Shown here piece by piece: positions 40,367-51,974 of a stretch of 64,000 bases of DNA. Positions within the stretch are counted from its first letter, which is position 1. Each line of letters starts with the position of its first letter. The stretch comes from Pleurostoma richardsiae. Its lineage: Eukaryota; Ascomycota; Sordariomycetes; Calosphaeriales; Pleurostomataceae. Where the stretch lies: assembly GCA_030052745.1 (NCBI GenBank), contig JANBVO010000007.1:310001-374000 (forward strand), in the 5' to 3' direction. The notes below the pieces were generated by a model. That model was not told the DNA's origin. It saw nothing but the letters and a program-made list of their open reading frames with translations, and did no database searches. The position numbers were made by a program, and so were the translations under genes.

Positions 40367-42543
40367 TCATCCCGCGCGCTCATTGACCGTCCACCGCCGC
40401 TTAGTCGACGACATATCCCGCAGCCGCTCCGCCTCCCCCGGCGGCCGCGGACTGCTCATGCCCCACAGCCCTCCTGCACCCGAGCCCAGCTGCCGCGACG
40501 TGGACACCTTCTCAGGCTGCCCGTCGCCGACCGGCGAGCCCAAGTCTCCTATCCCGTGGATGCTGTTATTACGAGCTACCGACGGATCCCCGCTGTCCCC
40601 GTTGCTCCTCGCCGACGGCGAGACCGGCTCGTATGCGTCGAAGTTCGGGAAGACGTCATCCTCTTCATCTTCCTCATCCGGCGACTCGTCTCGCCTCACG
40701 GGTGACCATAGGCCGATCGAGGGCGACCTCGCCAGTCTGGACGTCCGAGAAAAGGAGGTCACGCCGCTCCCGACTGTGATGCCGTACAGTCCATTGCTGC
40801 TTATCCCGGGGCGGGAGAAGGATGATGCAGACCCGGAGTCACGCCTGGCGCTGCTGAGGTTGGCGGTGGCCGAGGAGCTCCGATTCGGAGAACCGTCGCC
40901 GAAAACGCCGCTGAGTGGAGAGGAGAAGGTATTAGAATGCCTCCCACGGTTGATGTTGGCGACAGATGGCGACCGCGATGATGTCGGGGTGTGGGAGTGG
41001 AGATGGTCGGTGGCAGCGAAGATGCGTAGGTCGTAATATTCGTGGATGGGAATGAGTCCCCGCGGGTGAGAAGCGGATGAGCCGTCCTCCAGATCCAGAG
41101 CCGGAAGCTCTGCAGAGTCTATATCTTCGCCCTTCCCAGACTTCCGGACGGCCATGGTGAGCGAAGCCAGGCCGACGTCCATCAGCACAGGCTGGTGCGT
41201 AATGGCCCCAATCAGGGCATTGCAGCCCGCTCCATGAGAGACAAGGATGACCACGGCCTCAACGTCGTCATCTTCGGCGTCATCAACGGCGCACTCATTG
41301 TCGTCACTCGACTTTTCTGTCACACGCCGCTTCTCTCGTGTGACCATCTCAGTCGGGTTTTCCGTCGTCGAGTACCAGTCCACCAGCTTCTGGACTCCTC
41401 TACGGAACCTCTTGTGCATCTCTGTCCATTCTTCTCCGAACTGCCCACCACTGCCCCAGTCCAGCGGTTCCCGCGTGGAGTCCCACTGATAGTCCACATC
41501 TAAGCAGTAGTCTCTCGCATGGTACACGTACCCCTTGGGAATCTCCGAACTGTGGGATATGGCGTAGGCTGGCCTCAGAGGGATGTAGCCTCCACTCTGA
41601 GAGCTCGAGATTCGGCTTTGGCTGCTCGACTCGCTTGCGTTGCTGGCTATGCTACCACTACGCGGCAATGAACCAGCAAGGCTGGCGAGGTTGTCGAGAC
41701 CCCGAAGTGCTCCATTAGATCCGTTAGGCGTCTGAGACATGGAACTAGTCCTGTAATCCATACCCCACATCTGCCCGGACCCGGAGTTCGAGTGTACGTG
41801 GTGGTGGTGATTCTGAAGCAGGTTGCTGTAATCCTCCCTCCGTAAAAGCTCGGCCTTTGCACTCGCTATCATGAGGCTGGAAGAGGGAGGGGGTGTGATG
41901 AGCTCGAAATACGTCGGTGTGAGCCACTCCCCGAGAAACGCGTCGACGCGTATGACTGATTTTTGTATTTCCAGAGGCTCGACCGGTAGCTGCACTGATG
42001 ATGAGCGGCCATCTGTCCTCGGTAGCAGAGCGAGAGGGGAGCCGCGTGTGATGTTTGTGTTGATTGTCGGGCGCTGGTGTGGGCTCGGTGAAGGACCATT
42101 GGGCGGATGTTGGGGCTTCAGCGCCGGCGACGCATCCGGTGTACCCTCAGAAGCTGCGAGTGGAGGTATCGTAGCCAGACCTGCACTGATGCCTATCGCG
42201 GTCTGGACACATCGAATGAAGGGCGAGCTGTGTATGACGACCTTGAAGCGCCGGCGCCTACGCTTCTTCGCCTGCGACTGCGAGTGTTCCGCGGCATCCT
42301 GTATCTCGCGTTCTCTCAGTATCTCTCCTATTCTGGCGCCCAGCGCCTTCGACTGTGTCCATCCGCTGTACGTCAGAGGAGGGTCGTAAGGAGTGGGAGA
42401 GTGGAGGTGCCATTGCTTGTTCGCGGCGTCGAGTCGGTTTCCGTGCCTGTAGCAGAGATGTTTGTCAGCACATCGGTTGGACTTGACAATCCGGCGGGCC
42501 ATACGGACCTGACGACAAAGACGTAGGCTGGAGCGCGGCCCAT
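40367..42543 (-). CDS. Histidine phosphatase (phosphoglycerate mutase-like) superfamily protein with large insertions
   Basis: Two exons on the minus strand: 42543-42509 (35 bp) and 42446-40367; 704 residues. The 62-bp intron interrupts the catalytic RHG motif; joined, it reads AYVFVVRHGNRLDAANKQW. Other catalytic pieces are HSSPFIRCVQTA and, much later, VILVSHGAGCNALIG with the second His. Between and after these lie long Ser/Asn-rich inserts (SIASNASESSSQSR) and an acidic stretch (DESPDEEDEEDDVF), so the protein is far longer than simple phosphatases of about 250 residues. Such extended proteins are common as single copies in filamentous fungi; the substrate is not known. The gene marks the start of conserved housekeeping content. 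Confidence 0.9.
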
Positions 42544-43670
42544 GGTGAAGGTCAGTGGAGAGACCGACCGTAGTGCCCAAGGGAGCAGATGTTCTCTGAA
42601 CGGACAGACTGGGCCGTAGAAAAAGGTCGTCGATCCCCTGCCGAGCAGCTCTTCAACTCGCGTGGCAGGATGGAGACCACGCCCATCAAGCTGTTCTTAC
42701 TGAGGAAGATGGGGAAGCAATGTTTACAAATCAAGTCAGTGCCTGCTTGATGAGAGCTAGCTCGCTCCTCCAAACAGAGGCCCGCCTTAGCTGTTGTTGC
42801 TCGAGACGGTGAGACAACGGCAGAAGGCGCGACTGCTGATCTAGGCCAGGGAATCCTTAGAGAGGCTTGGGAGGGACCAGGGTGAAGCGCGAGAGGGGAA
42901 GGGGTCGTCCAGGGTGTTTATAAGGGTGGCGGCCGCTCGAGGAGGAATCGCGGGGAACCTAGAACAGTGGTGCGAGCTCTCAGACCATCTGTCGTCACGT
43001 TGCGGAGAGTGAGCCTCGGGGGCAGGGAGTATCGTGACGGCGCGGGGTAAGTTGAGCCGTGCGGAGGCGGAGGAGGAGGAGGAGGAGCAGCAGGATGAGG
43101 AGAAAGGCCCGGCCTTCACAAACAAAACACTCGTTCTAATTAGTGATTGTCCTGCCTCAAAGAGTCGTCAGATGGCCGCTCTCTTTCATACAAAATGGCG
43201 CGGTCTGCCCACGCAATAATTGTTAGTAGCTACCTACTTACGGTATGGGTTAGCCGCTGTTTCTGCATCGCATGTGACATGTGATGAGCGCGACGGCTCC
43301 ACTTTATTTACACGGCCTTGTGGGCCCGCTTCATCCCGGATCCGCTAGGCCCTTTATGTGCTGGCGCCATCTGCGACCCTTGTACCGGATTTGTGCATCC
43401 CTGTCCCTCTCCCTTTTTGACTTTTTGACAGCGGAGCCAGGGTCGATTATGTAATCCCTGCTACTCCGAAGTCACCTTTGGATTCCCGGACCGCGCCCTG
43501 TCGGTCGTGACAAATGCCAATACGAGACGACAGGCCGGACGTCAGTTACACGCTCCTTAAGCCCTTCGTCTTCTTCCTTCTGGCGACGGTCCTTTCTTCT
43601 TTCCTCTCCTCCTTCGCGGTTCTCGTTTGTCTTCTAATTCTTTCTCTTCGTAACTCCCGAATCCTCCGTC
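42544..43670. promoter_or_regulatory. Divergent promoter region between the histidine phosphatase and GPI8
   Basis: 1127 bp, GC-rich left half with a GGA repeat at 43063-43087 and pyrimidine-rich sequence just upstream of GPI8 (CTTCTTTCCTCTCCTCCTTC near 43590-43613), usual for fungal promoters. The short frames have no motifs. Confidence 0.5.
43063..43087. repeat. GGA trinucleotide repeat
   Basis: About eight GGA-like units, with one imperfection, in the intergenic region. Confidence 0.85.
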
Positions 43671-44918
43671 ATGAAGCTCTCTACCCTCCTCCAGCTGCCC
43701 GCGCTGCTGGCCGCAACGCTCCTGGCCCCCGCCCCCGTCGCCGCCGAGCACACCAGCAACTGGGCCGTCCTGGTCTGCACATCCCGCTTCTGGTTCAACT
43801 ACCGGCATCTGGCCAATGTACTCTCCATCTACCGGACCGTCAAGCGACTGGGCATACCCGACTCGCAGATCATCCTCATGCTCCCGGACGACATGGCCTG
43901 CAACCCGCGCAATGCATTCCCTGGCACCGTCTACTCCAACGCTGACCGTGCCGTCGACCTGTACGGCGACAATATCGAAGTCGATTACCGGGGCTACGAG
44001 GTGACGGTGGAGAATTTCATCCGGTTGCTCACCGACCGTGTTGGCGACGAGATGCCCCGAAGCAAGCGGTTGCTGACAGACGACCGGAGCAACATCCTGG
44101 TCTATATGACGGGTCACGGCGGCAACGAGTTCTTGAAGTTCCAGGACGCCGAGGAGATCGGCGCATTTGACTTGGCCGATGCCTTCGAGCAGATGTGGGA
44201 GAAGAAGAGGTAAGCAGCAGCCCCCGCTCCTGTCCCTCTGAAGGACAGCAGTGGCTAACGGCGACTTTCTTCCCGCAGGTATAACGAGATCCTCTTCATG
44301 ATCGATACGTGCCAGGCGAACACAATGTACAGCAAGCTGTACTCGCCCAACATCATCGCGACCGGCTCCTCCGAACTCGATCAGTCGTCCTACTCGCACC
44401 ACGCCGACAACGACGTCGGCGTCGCCGTCATCGACCGCTACACGTACTACAACCTCGAATTCCTCGAGACGCAGGTGCGCGACATCAACAGCAAGAAGAC
44501 GATCGGCGACTTGTTCGACAGCTACGACTACGAGAAGATCCACTCCAACGCCGGCGTGCGCTACGACCTATTCCGCGGCGGCGCCGAGGCGGCGCGCAGC
44601 CGGCTGGTGACGGACTTCTTCGGCAACGTGCAGAACGTCGAGGTGGACGCGGCCGCGGGTAACTCGACGCTTGAGGAGGACCTGCTGGGCCTGAGCAGGC
44701 ACATCGCGGTGCTGAGGCAGAGGGCGGACGAGATCGAGGCCGCGCAGAAGAACGCGACACAGAAGAGGAAGGCCGGGAGCGAGCCGAAGAAGATACAGTT
44801 CGCCAAGCCGCTGACGGAAGATAACTGGTGGATGAAGAAGATATTCGGTGCCGTGGTCTTGGGGGCATGCGCATCGATATGGGGGTTGGGGTCCTACCTC
44901 GAGTCGTCACAGAAGTGA
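43671..44918 (+). CDS. GPI8: GPI-anchor transamidase catalytic subunit
   Basis: Two exons, 43671-44209 and 44279-44918 (intron 69 bp), 392 residues. A signal peptide ([17 protein letters not shown]) leads to the C13 cysteine-protease domain that begins [17 protein letters not shown]. The catalytic His149 is in [18 protein letters not shown] and Cys191 is in [14 protein letters not shown]. The C-terminus has a membrane anchor ([20 protein letters not shown]). The enzyme cleaves the C-terminal signal of precursor proteins in the ER lumen and attaches the GPI anchor, in a complex with Gaa1, Gpi16, Gpi17 and Gab1. Length and motifs are normal. The splice site falls just before the catalytic Cys block. 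Confidence 0.97.
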
Positions 44919-45570
44919 GGGAAGAGCTAATGAGGAACAAACATATGTATGAATTGAAATGGATATCCTTGCCGCTGCTGCAGCTTTCGTCTTCTCCGTA
45001 TACCTTCAACATGTCCAATTCTTGAGAGCACCTAAGTGACGGTTGTAGAGAAACCATTTCTGCCATAAGTGAACATAGAGGATGCCCAGGCTTTCAGTGC
45101 AAGCCTAAGTCTCAGTCATCTCTAATATTTGCTGATACCTTGCCTTCGGTGCTCATTCGGCTTGTTGTCTCTGACGGGGTTCTATATCGAGATATTCAGA
45201 TACCCCGTAAATAGAGAGTCTGGCTGTCAAGGGATGGCTCAGGTTGCTGATGCGTAAATCGTCAAGACTTAAGCAAGACGAGACTCAGAGGCGCAAGTGA
45301 TGTCGGTAACTCAGCTGTATCAAGTGTCCGTCTTAAACTGACTGGCTGTTCCCAGGTATCTTTGTACCTTTTTCTTTCGTTGTTTATTTTTCGTGTGAGC
45401 TGCTCTTCAACTTCGGCGTTGCAACAACCTCGAATTTTCTCCACCGAACGAACAACCCTTCACGACCGCACACCTCTCCCTCACGAGATGCTCGATTCTC
45501 CGACAAGCTTATAGCCCAGATCTTCGCGATACTCAGAGTCTCTTATGGAGAAATTCAAGAGTTTGCCGTG
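44919..45570. promoter_or_regulatory. Intergenic region upstream of the TFIIIC subunit gene
   Basis: 652 bp, 3' flank of GPI8 and promoter of the next gene. Nothing specific is recognised. Confidence 0.5.
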
Positions 45571-48500
45571 ATGGATCGGTCAAAGGTACGTCGTCGTCAA
45601 TTTCTTGCTGTCGCGCATCTCGCACTGCCCCTGCCCGCCCACGCTTGCCCTGCGTCGCGACAACGGGCATGAGGCTCGCTCGTCGCTCTACGAGATACGA
45701 TTGTGATCAATGCGAGGATATGAACTGGAAGGATATTTCTATCGGCATTTGCTATCTGCCTACACACCTCGCATCCTCCTTGAACCCCTCGTCACAAACG
45801 CCCAAGCCATCTCGAGGGAGCACGATCCGAGCCTCGAGGGGACTGAACACTTATCCAAGTGGACGTGGCCCCCGTGATGAACAATTTCATCAGAGATACT
45901 GAATACGCCGGCTAGTCGATTCGTCTCGACAAGTCATGAGCGTCAATCCACCCTGTCTCCAGCTCTCAACTCATACTCCAACCCGGAATGAAACCCTCCT
46001 CTCCGCGCTTTTGCCACCGCCGGCCCATGACTTTTTCGATATGGTGCAGCCTCTACTAGCGGCGACATGCTAACAGTGATTGATAGATCCTGCCGCTGCG
46101 CAGCATCAACCTGCAAGCGAAGCCCCTTGAGAAGCGTGCTGTCACGTGGTCTTGTGATGCGGAGCTCGCTATCGCGGCGGACGACTCGGTCCACGTGTTG
46201 CTGCCCGAGTTCCCAGACTCCATTACCGATGCCGGACAGACGACCACAGGAGATGCCAAAGGGAAGGGCAAGGCGAGCGGCGGCGACGAAGCAGGCGGTA
46301 GCGACGACACCAATGGAAAGGTCCCCCTGCTCGCGAACGTCGGCCTCGACCCGCGCCAGCAGTTCTTCGAGGGCTCGCGCCACTTCCCCGTCAGCCACCC
46401 GCAGCTGAACCCGCTCATCAACAAGCACCTCTGGGAGACCGCGGGCCAGCCCTTCCCGGCGGTCGACAGCCACCCACAGGGTGGCCGCCAGGCCTACAAC
46501 GACGACGACTCCGCCTCCGACGACGAGCCCCCGATAAGCATGGGCGCCGGCGCCGGCGTACTCTCCTCCGTCGGCAGCACCATGAACCACGTCGTCGCCC
46601 TGGACTGGTCCCCCTCCGGCGTCGGCCGCAACCGCCGCCCGGTCCTCGCCGTGCTGACCGCCAACGGCGTGCTCGCCATCTACGGCGAGGGCGGCCCGGG
46701 CCTGGGCCCCGCGAAGGGCATGCGGATCGGCCGCAGGGGCGCCGAGCGTGACCTCGCCGCGTGGGTTGTGCTGTGGGCGGTCGGCGAGCGGTTCGTCGTG
46801 CCGGGTCAGGGGGAGTACGGCGAGCGCATCATCGCGTTCGCGTGGAGCCGGAAGATCGGCCCGGGAAAGGCGCTCCTGGCGTACATGAACGACGAGCGGG
46901 AGACCGTCGTGCTTGCAGTCCACAGCGAATTCAAGACGGGGAAGAACGAGACTGAGGCGACGAAGTGGCATGTCGTCCAGCTCTTGAGGACGGAGTTCGA
47001 GGAGGTGCATTTTGACTTCGATGTGAGTAACTACCCTGTCTGTCTGTCTGTCTGGTGTGGCCCACCGATCAGCTTGACAGCCTCCTAAATACGAGCCTAT
47101 AGCTAACATCAAGCGCAGAGGTGGGATCCTGATTACTGTCCTAATAGTTCCTGCTACAGTCTCCGCTGGAGCCCATGGGCGAAGGACCACGGCAAGTGGC
47201 TCTGCCTGCTGGCTCACATGGGCAACAACTACGTCGGCTTCCGCAAGGTGGTTCTGGACCCCGACTGGCAGCCGGGTGCCAAGCCGTCTGTTCAGCTTGG
47301 GCAGAAGGACTGGGACGGGCAATGTGTCCACCTCTCCCCTGATGCCTTTCTGGAGTTCGAGTCCAGCGTACGTGTCCTTGTGAACTGCCCTTACAACGAC
47401 CTCTAAGAGATGTCCGGCTGACTCCATCCCAGGTCCTGGCTGGAGACGTACCGTGCGTCTGCCGTGGTGTCATCGCCACCCCTTACAGGGCCATCCCCTT
47501 CTCAGTGATGTTAGACATCGGCATCCGCCGACCTGAGGACATGACCCACAAATCGAAAGACTGCGATACCACCTACCCTCCCCCTAGTGACAGCTGGAAT
47601 CCCATCATGGGTGAGACAGATCCCCACCATCTCTCGCTGACGCAAACCGCCTGCTAACCGGCCATCCTCAGGCCTCGTCGTCCACCCGCGCAAGCCCAGC
47701 GATCCCGGCAAGGAAGCCCTCTATACCCTCGTCCGCCTCAACGCGACAGCGACCAACGACAACTGGTACGAGACCAACGTCCCCTCCGCGGCCCGCCCCC
47801 AGTGGGCCGACGAGATCGCCCAGCGCATCCGCGTCCGCGCCCCGGCGGACATGACAGCCGCGCAGCAGCAGCACGGCGGCGCCACCGGCGGGGAAGACGA
47901 GGACGACGACGAGGACGCCACCGGCGGTCCTTCTGCGAACGCCGCTCTGGCCACAAATAACGACGACGATGACGACTACGACGGCAACGAGGATGACGAG
48001 GCGGACACCGATGACGAAGACGACGCCTTCCGCTCCGCCTCGGGCCCGGACGTCTACCCGACGCGCATGCGCCTGTGGGGCCTGGCCGGCAGCCCCGGCG
48101 GCGGGTGCACGGCCGTGCTGGGCATCACGCAGATGACGCAGTTCCCCGAGCGCGGCGGCTGGCACAGCAGCCGCAGCAGGCTGATGTTCGGGACCGGCAC
48201 CGAGGGTGCGGCGGCTGTGGCGGCGGAGCAGGAGGAGGAGGAGGAGGAAGAGGAAGAGGAGAAGGCGCCCGAGCCCCAGAACACGATTTACTCGCCAAGA
48301 CCCCTCCTGAAAGCCCTGCCTCTGCGGTTGACGACGGAGGGCAAGCTGTGGGAGTGGATGTACGGCGGCGGGGCCGGGGTGCCGGGCGTTACGCACCCGC
48401 TGGCGGCGGGTGGACAGCATCTAGCCAAGGGCGGTGCAGCGGGACTGCTGCAGCGGAGCCGGGAGAAGGTCAGGGAGCTGTTCGCGCCGGCGGTGGAGGC

Positions 48501-48838
48501 GCAGAAGTGCGAGATCTGTGGGGCCAAGATGAACGCTGGGGAGTGGCAGAGCGTCTGCGAGCAGGGCCACCGTTTCGGTAAGTTTTACTCATCTACATCT
48601 GTATTCTTTATTCCGCGAGGAGGAAGATTGGCTGACAGTGGGCGATGGAACAGACACATGCGGCGCCAGTGGCCTGGCCATCCAGGAGCCGGGCATCTCA
48701 CGAGCTTGCGGTGTCTGCCGCGTGCGCTGCTTGGACGTCGAGCATCTCGTCTCGGCACTGCCGAGCAGCGCGGACGTCATCCGGCAGGAGGTCTCGGGCG
48801 AGGTGTGCACCCGCTGCGGAGGAAAGTACCTGGACTGA
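45571..48838 (+). CDS. Transcription factor IIIC 90-kDa-type subunit (TFIIIC delta N-terminal and zinc-finger C-terminal domains)
   Basis: Six exons: 45571-45585 (15 bp), 46087-47022, 47119-47367, 47433-47610, 47672-48577 and 48654-48838; 822 residues. The first intron is 501 bp, long for this genome; it joins MDRSK to ILPLRSINLQAKPLEKRAV. The N-terminal region has the WD-like TFIIIC_delta pattern (VTWSCDAELAIAADDSVHVL; VVALDWSPSGVGRNRRPVLA; CYSLRWSPWAKD). Two acidic tracts interrupt it (GGEDEDDDEDATGG and EEEEEEEEEEKAPEP-like). The C-terminus has zf-TFIIIC Cys pairs: CEICGAKM, CEQGHRF, CGASGLAI, CGVCRVRC and CTRCGGKYLD. TFIIIC binds the A and B boxes of tRNA genes for RNA polymerase III. The subunit assignment rests on recognised family wording. 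Confidence 0.88.
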
Positions 48839-49433
48839 GGAAGAGCGTCCGTTTCTGGGATTGTTTTTAGTTGCTTGCTACAGGGACGGTTCCGTTTGGG
48901 GATCGGATAGGGGCCGGCGTGCCTACTGTATGGATTACATTCAATACCCAGGGGACAGAGTACAGGCTTCGTGGACACGGCACAAGGGCGAGGGATCAGC
49001 TACGTCTTGTATGGAACGAAGCTATAAAAGTTGTTCATCGTTGATATGCTCGTCTAGAACTCCTGAAATGCCGCTGGTGCCTTGTTCCGTAGACGACGTG
49101 TGAGAATACATGTTGGAGACGTAAGAGAGCCGCCAGCCACCACCCTGACACACAGCTACAAGCTGTCTCGGTATCCTCAGCCTCAAGTGAAGCTGATCCG
49201 GCTCTTTCTCCTGTCACTCTTGTCCTCACGGAAGCGCACTCGCAGTTGATGCGAGGGATCACCGCTCCTCCTTCCCCGTAGCCATCGCCTTCTCGCTGTT
49301 GACCAGCCCGATGCTCAAGAGCCAGGTCATAACGACATGCCACTCCCGCTCTTCAACCTCCTTCCTCCTCTCCGCGCGTGCTATCCCCACGTCTCGTGGT
49401 CTAGAAATGAAAAGCGCGTCGTCAGGCCCGCCT
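48839..49433. other. Convergent 3' flanks, no gene seen
   Basis: 595 bp between the TFIIIC gene (+) and the mitochondrial carrier (-). Confidence 0.5.
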
Positions 49434-50582
49434 TCACCCGAACATCTTGTTCATGCTCTGGTGTGCCAGCTCCACGCCCAGGAACGTCGCCGCGTTCGCG
49501 GGCACCGCCCTCGCCAGCGCGGGCCCGAACCCGGGGAAGAATGCGCGCAGCCCGCCCTTGCCGTACAGCTCGCGCACCACCCCGCCGATGGTGACGCTGC
49601 CCTCGGCGGTCTGCAGCCTGCTCTTGACCGTGTCGACGGGGAACACCGGGATCCACATGGCCACGCCGGCCGCGGCGCCCGCGGTCGTGATGGCTGGCAG
49701 GCTGAGCTGCCCGCTGGGCTTTCCCGTCGCCGGGTCGACGGGCGTCATCCGCCGCTTGATGTACTCGTAGGCCGCGAAGTAGGCCGCGCTGCCGGGCCCG
49801 TCGCGCGCGAGCGTCGCCGCGCTGCCGCGGAACACGGACCGCACGCCGCCCTCGCGGTACAGCTGGCGCACGACGTCCAGGCCGCCGCTGTAGCGGGGCT
49901 TCTCGCCCGGCGCGAGCTTGGCCTGCCCCTGCACCTGGAGGATGACCTTGACGCGCTCGAAGGGCGCGGTGATGGCCGTCATGGGGATGGCGGAGAAGAA
50001 GCCCGCGGCGGAGATCTGGCCGATGGAGAGGGTGCCGGTGGGGGAGGGCGCGGAGATGGCGGTCACGATGTCCTTGCCGAGATCATAGCCCCAGAAGGAG
50101 ACGGCGACTGCGAAGGGTCCTCGGGTCAGCTAGGGAACCGAAGAGGAGGGGGGAAACGAAGAGAAAGCAGGAAGAGAGGGAGGAAAGGGAGGAGACTCAC
50201 ACATGGGCGTGACGCCCACCAGCGGCGCGCTGACGCCCGCGTACAGGCCCCTCCGCAGGCCGTCCTTGGCGACGCTCTTGCGCACGACGTCGAGGGCGGA
50301 CGAGTAGACGCCCTTCTCGGCGGTCTGCAGGCGCACCTTGACCAGGTCGAAGGGGTGGCCGACGACGACGGCACACACGCCGCCGAAGCCGCCGGCGACC
50401 AGCGACCGCAGCTGCGCGAGGCCCGCGCTCGTCGCCGCCTTGGCCTCGGCCTTGAGCTCCTCGCGCAGCTCCTCCTTGGTCTCGGGGATGTGCGGCAGGT
50501 GGTCGGCCACCGCGCCGGGGAGCTTCTCGTGCAGCTTGCGGTTGACGGCCGCGCCGGGCGTTTCTGTGGGGGAGGAGGACAT
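49434..50582 (-). CDS. Mitochondrial carnitine/acylcarnitine carrier
   Basis: Two exons on the minus strand, 50582-50201 and 50107-49434 (intron 93 bp), 351 residues. Three mitochondrial-carrier repeats carry the PxD/ExxK/R motifs: GHPFDLVKVRLQTAE, APFERVKVILQVQG and FPVDTVKSRLQTAEG. GGFGGVCAVVVGHPFDLVKV and GGLDVVRQLYREGGVRSVF are like fungal AcuH/Crc1 carnitine carriers. It sits in the inner mitochondrial membrane and exchanges acylcarnitines for carnitine, linking peroxisomal acetyl units to respiration. The N-terminal 55 residues are hydrophilic. Related basic-amino-acid carriers are an alternative, but repeat wording favours acylcarnitine. Confidence 0.88.
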
Positions 50583-51974
50583 GGTTCTGGCGGTGGTGGA
50601 GGAGCTGAGAGGAAGGATGAAGCGCTGAGGAAGAGAGAGAGAGAGGTGTGGGCGGCGGGCCGCGGTGCGATCAAATACGCGTGCCTTGCCGGAGCGGAGC
50701 GGACGGTCGGTGTCGTACCGAAATCGAGGATTCGCAGGTCGTCAAGCCTTGAGTTTCCCGATCCTTGGTCGCGATGTATGTCCGGCTTCTATTTATTTGA
50801 TTCCTCTCGCGGACAACAAAAAAAGTCCAGAGGTCGGCGGGAGAAAGTGGTCGTGGATCTCTCTATAAACGCGGATCGACGTCACAAGCCTCGGCACAAT
50901 TAGCAATAGACGGACCCCTCACGAGTGCTCGATTGATCAGTTGGAGAAGAGGCGATCGATGCGTTTCCCTCGAAGCAGCAGCAGCAGGAGTTGACAACTT
51001 CAATGAAACGAGAATATCTAAGAATCACAGGACACAGCAGCAGATCATACAAAAAAAAAGTTCTAAAAGCTGTCCAGAAACAAAAAGACAAGAAAAACCC
51101 TGCATATGCGTCAACCATCCCTCCCTCCCTTTTACCATTTTCCCGGTTCCTGTATGGCCCATGGGTGTGGTGCCTCGGTCGTTCGGCTGCGTCGCCTAGC
51201 CCGCCGGTGCCCGCGCATCTGAAAAAGAAGAAAAGAGGCGTCGTTCCCCATCCCGCCGTGGGGCCCTTTGGGGAAATTAGCGCGGGGCCCTTGGGCGGAC
51301 CGCAGTGCGGCCGTGGTTAGGGGCACTGGCTCGGTGAGGCGGAAGAGGGGGCCAGAAACTGCCAGGCCGGACAGACGGAGGCAGAGGGAGGCGTGACATG
51401 CTGTACCACCCGCCGCCGCCACCGTAGCACTGAAGATACTCTGAGTGGTGGGGGGTTCTCCATCCCAGCCTGGTGGGAATAAGACTGAGATGTGACAGAT
51501 CTTTGACATGCCCATTGACACGTGCTCTCCAACTGATGCTCACACCTGACATACTTATGTAGTTGATTGCCTGTAGGCATCGAGAGGACAAGGGCAGTGC
51601 GAGAGGAGTAGTAGTAGTAGAAGGGTATCTTTGCTTGTATCCATCTAAGGCAACCCCGTCGGCAGAACCACAAGGTCTGCAACCACACCATATGTAAGTC
51701 GCATCGCATAACGGCAGCATGAGGTACCGTAGGGATGCACTCGACCCTGTCGTACCTCCTCGCGAAGCCCCTCAGGCGGCACGGCTGTGGATGTTCTCGT
51801 AGAATGTTCGTCCCAAAGACGTGTCCTCCAAGCGCTCACACCAAAGAGCTGCGTCTGGCGTATGCAACACCAGCGCCATTCCAGCCAACAGTAGAACCGA
51901 TGAACCCAACAGCGGTGTTTGTTCCCAAGAGGTCCGTCCAGTTTCCCAAGTCAAACCAAGTCGTCATCCTCTCC
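50583..51974. other. Long intergenic region, no gene seen
   Basis: 1392 bp holding the carrier promoter and the 3' flank of the zinc transporter. Frames up to 147 codons (51277-51720, minus) lack motifs. An A run lies at 51052-51060. Confidence 0.5.
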
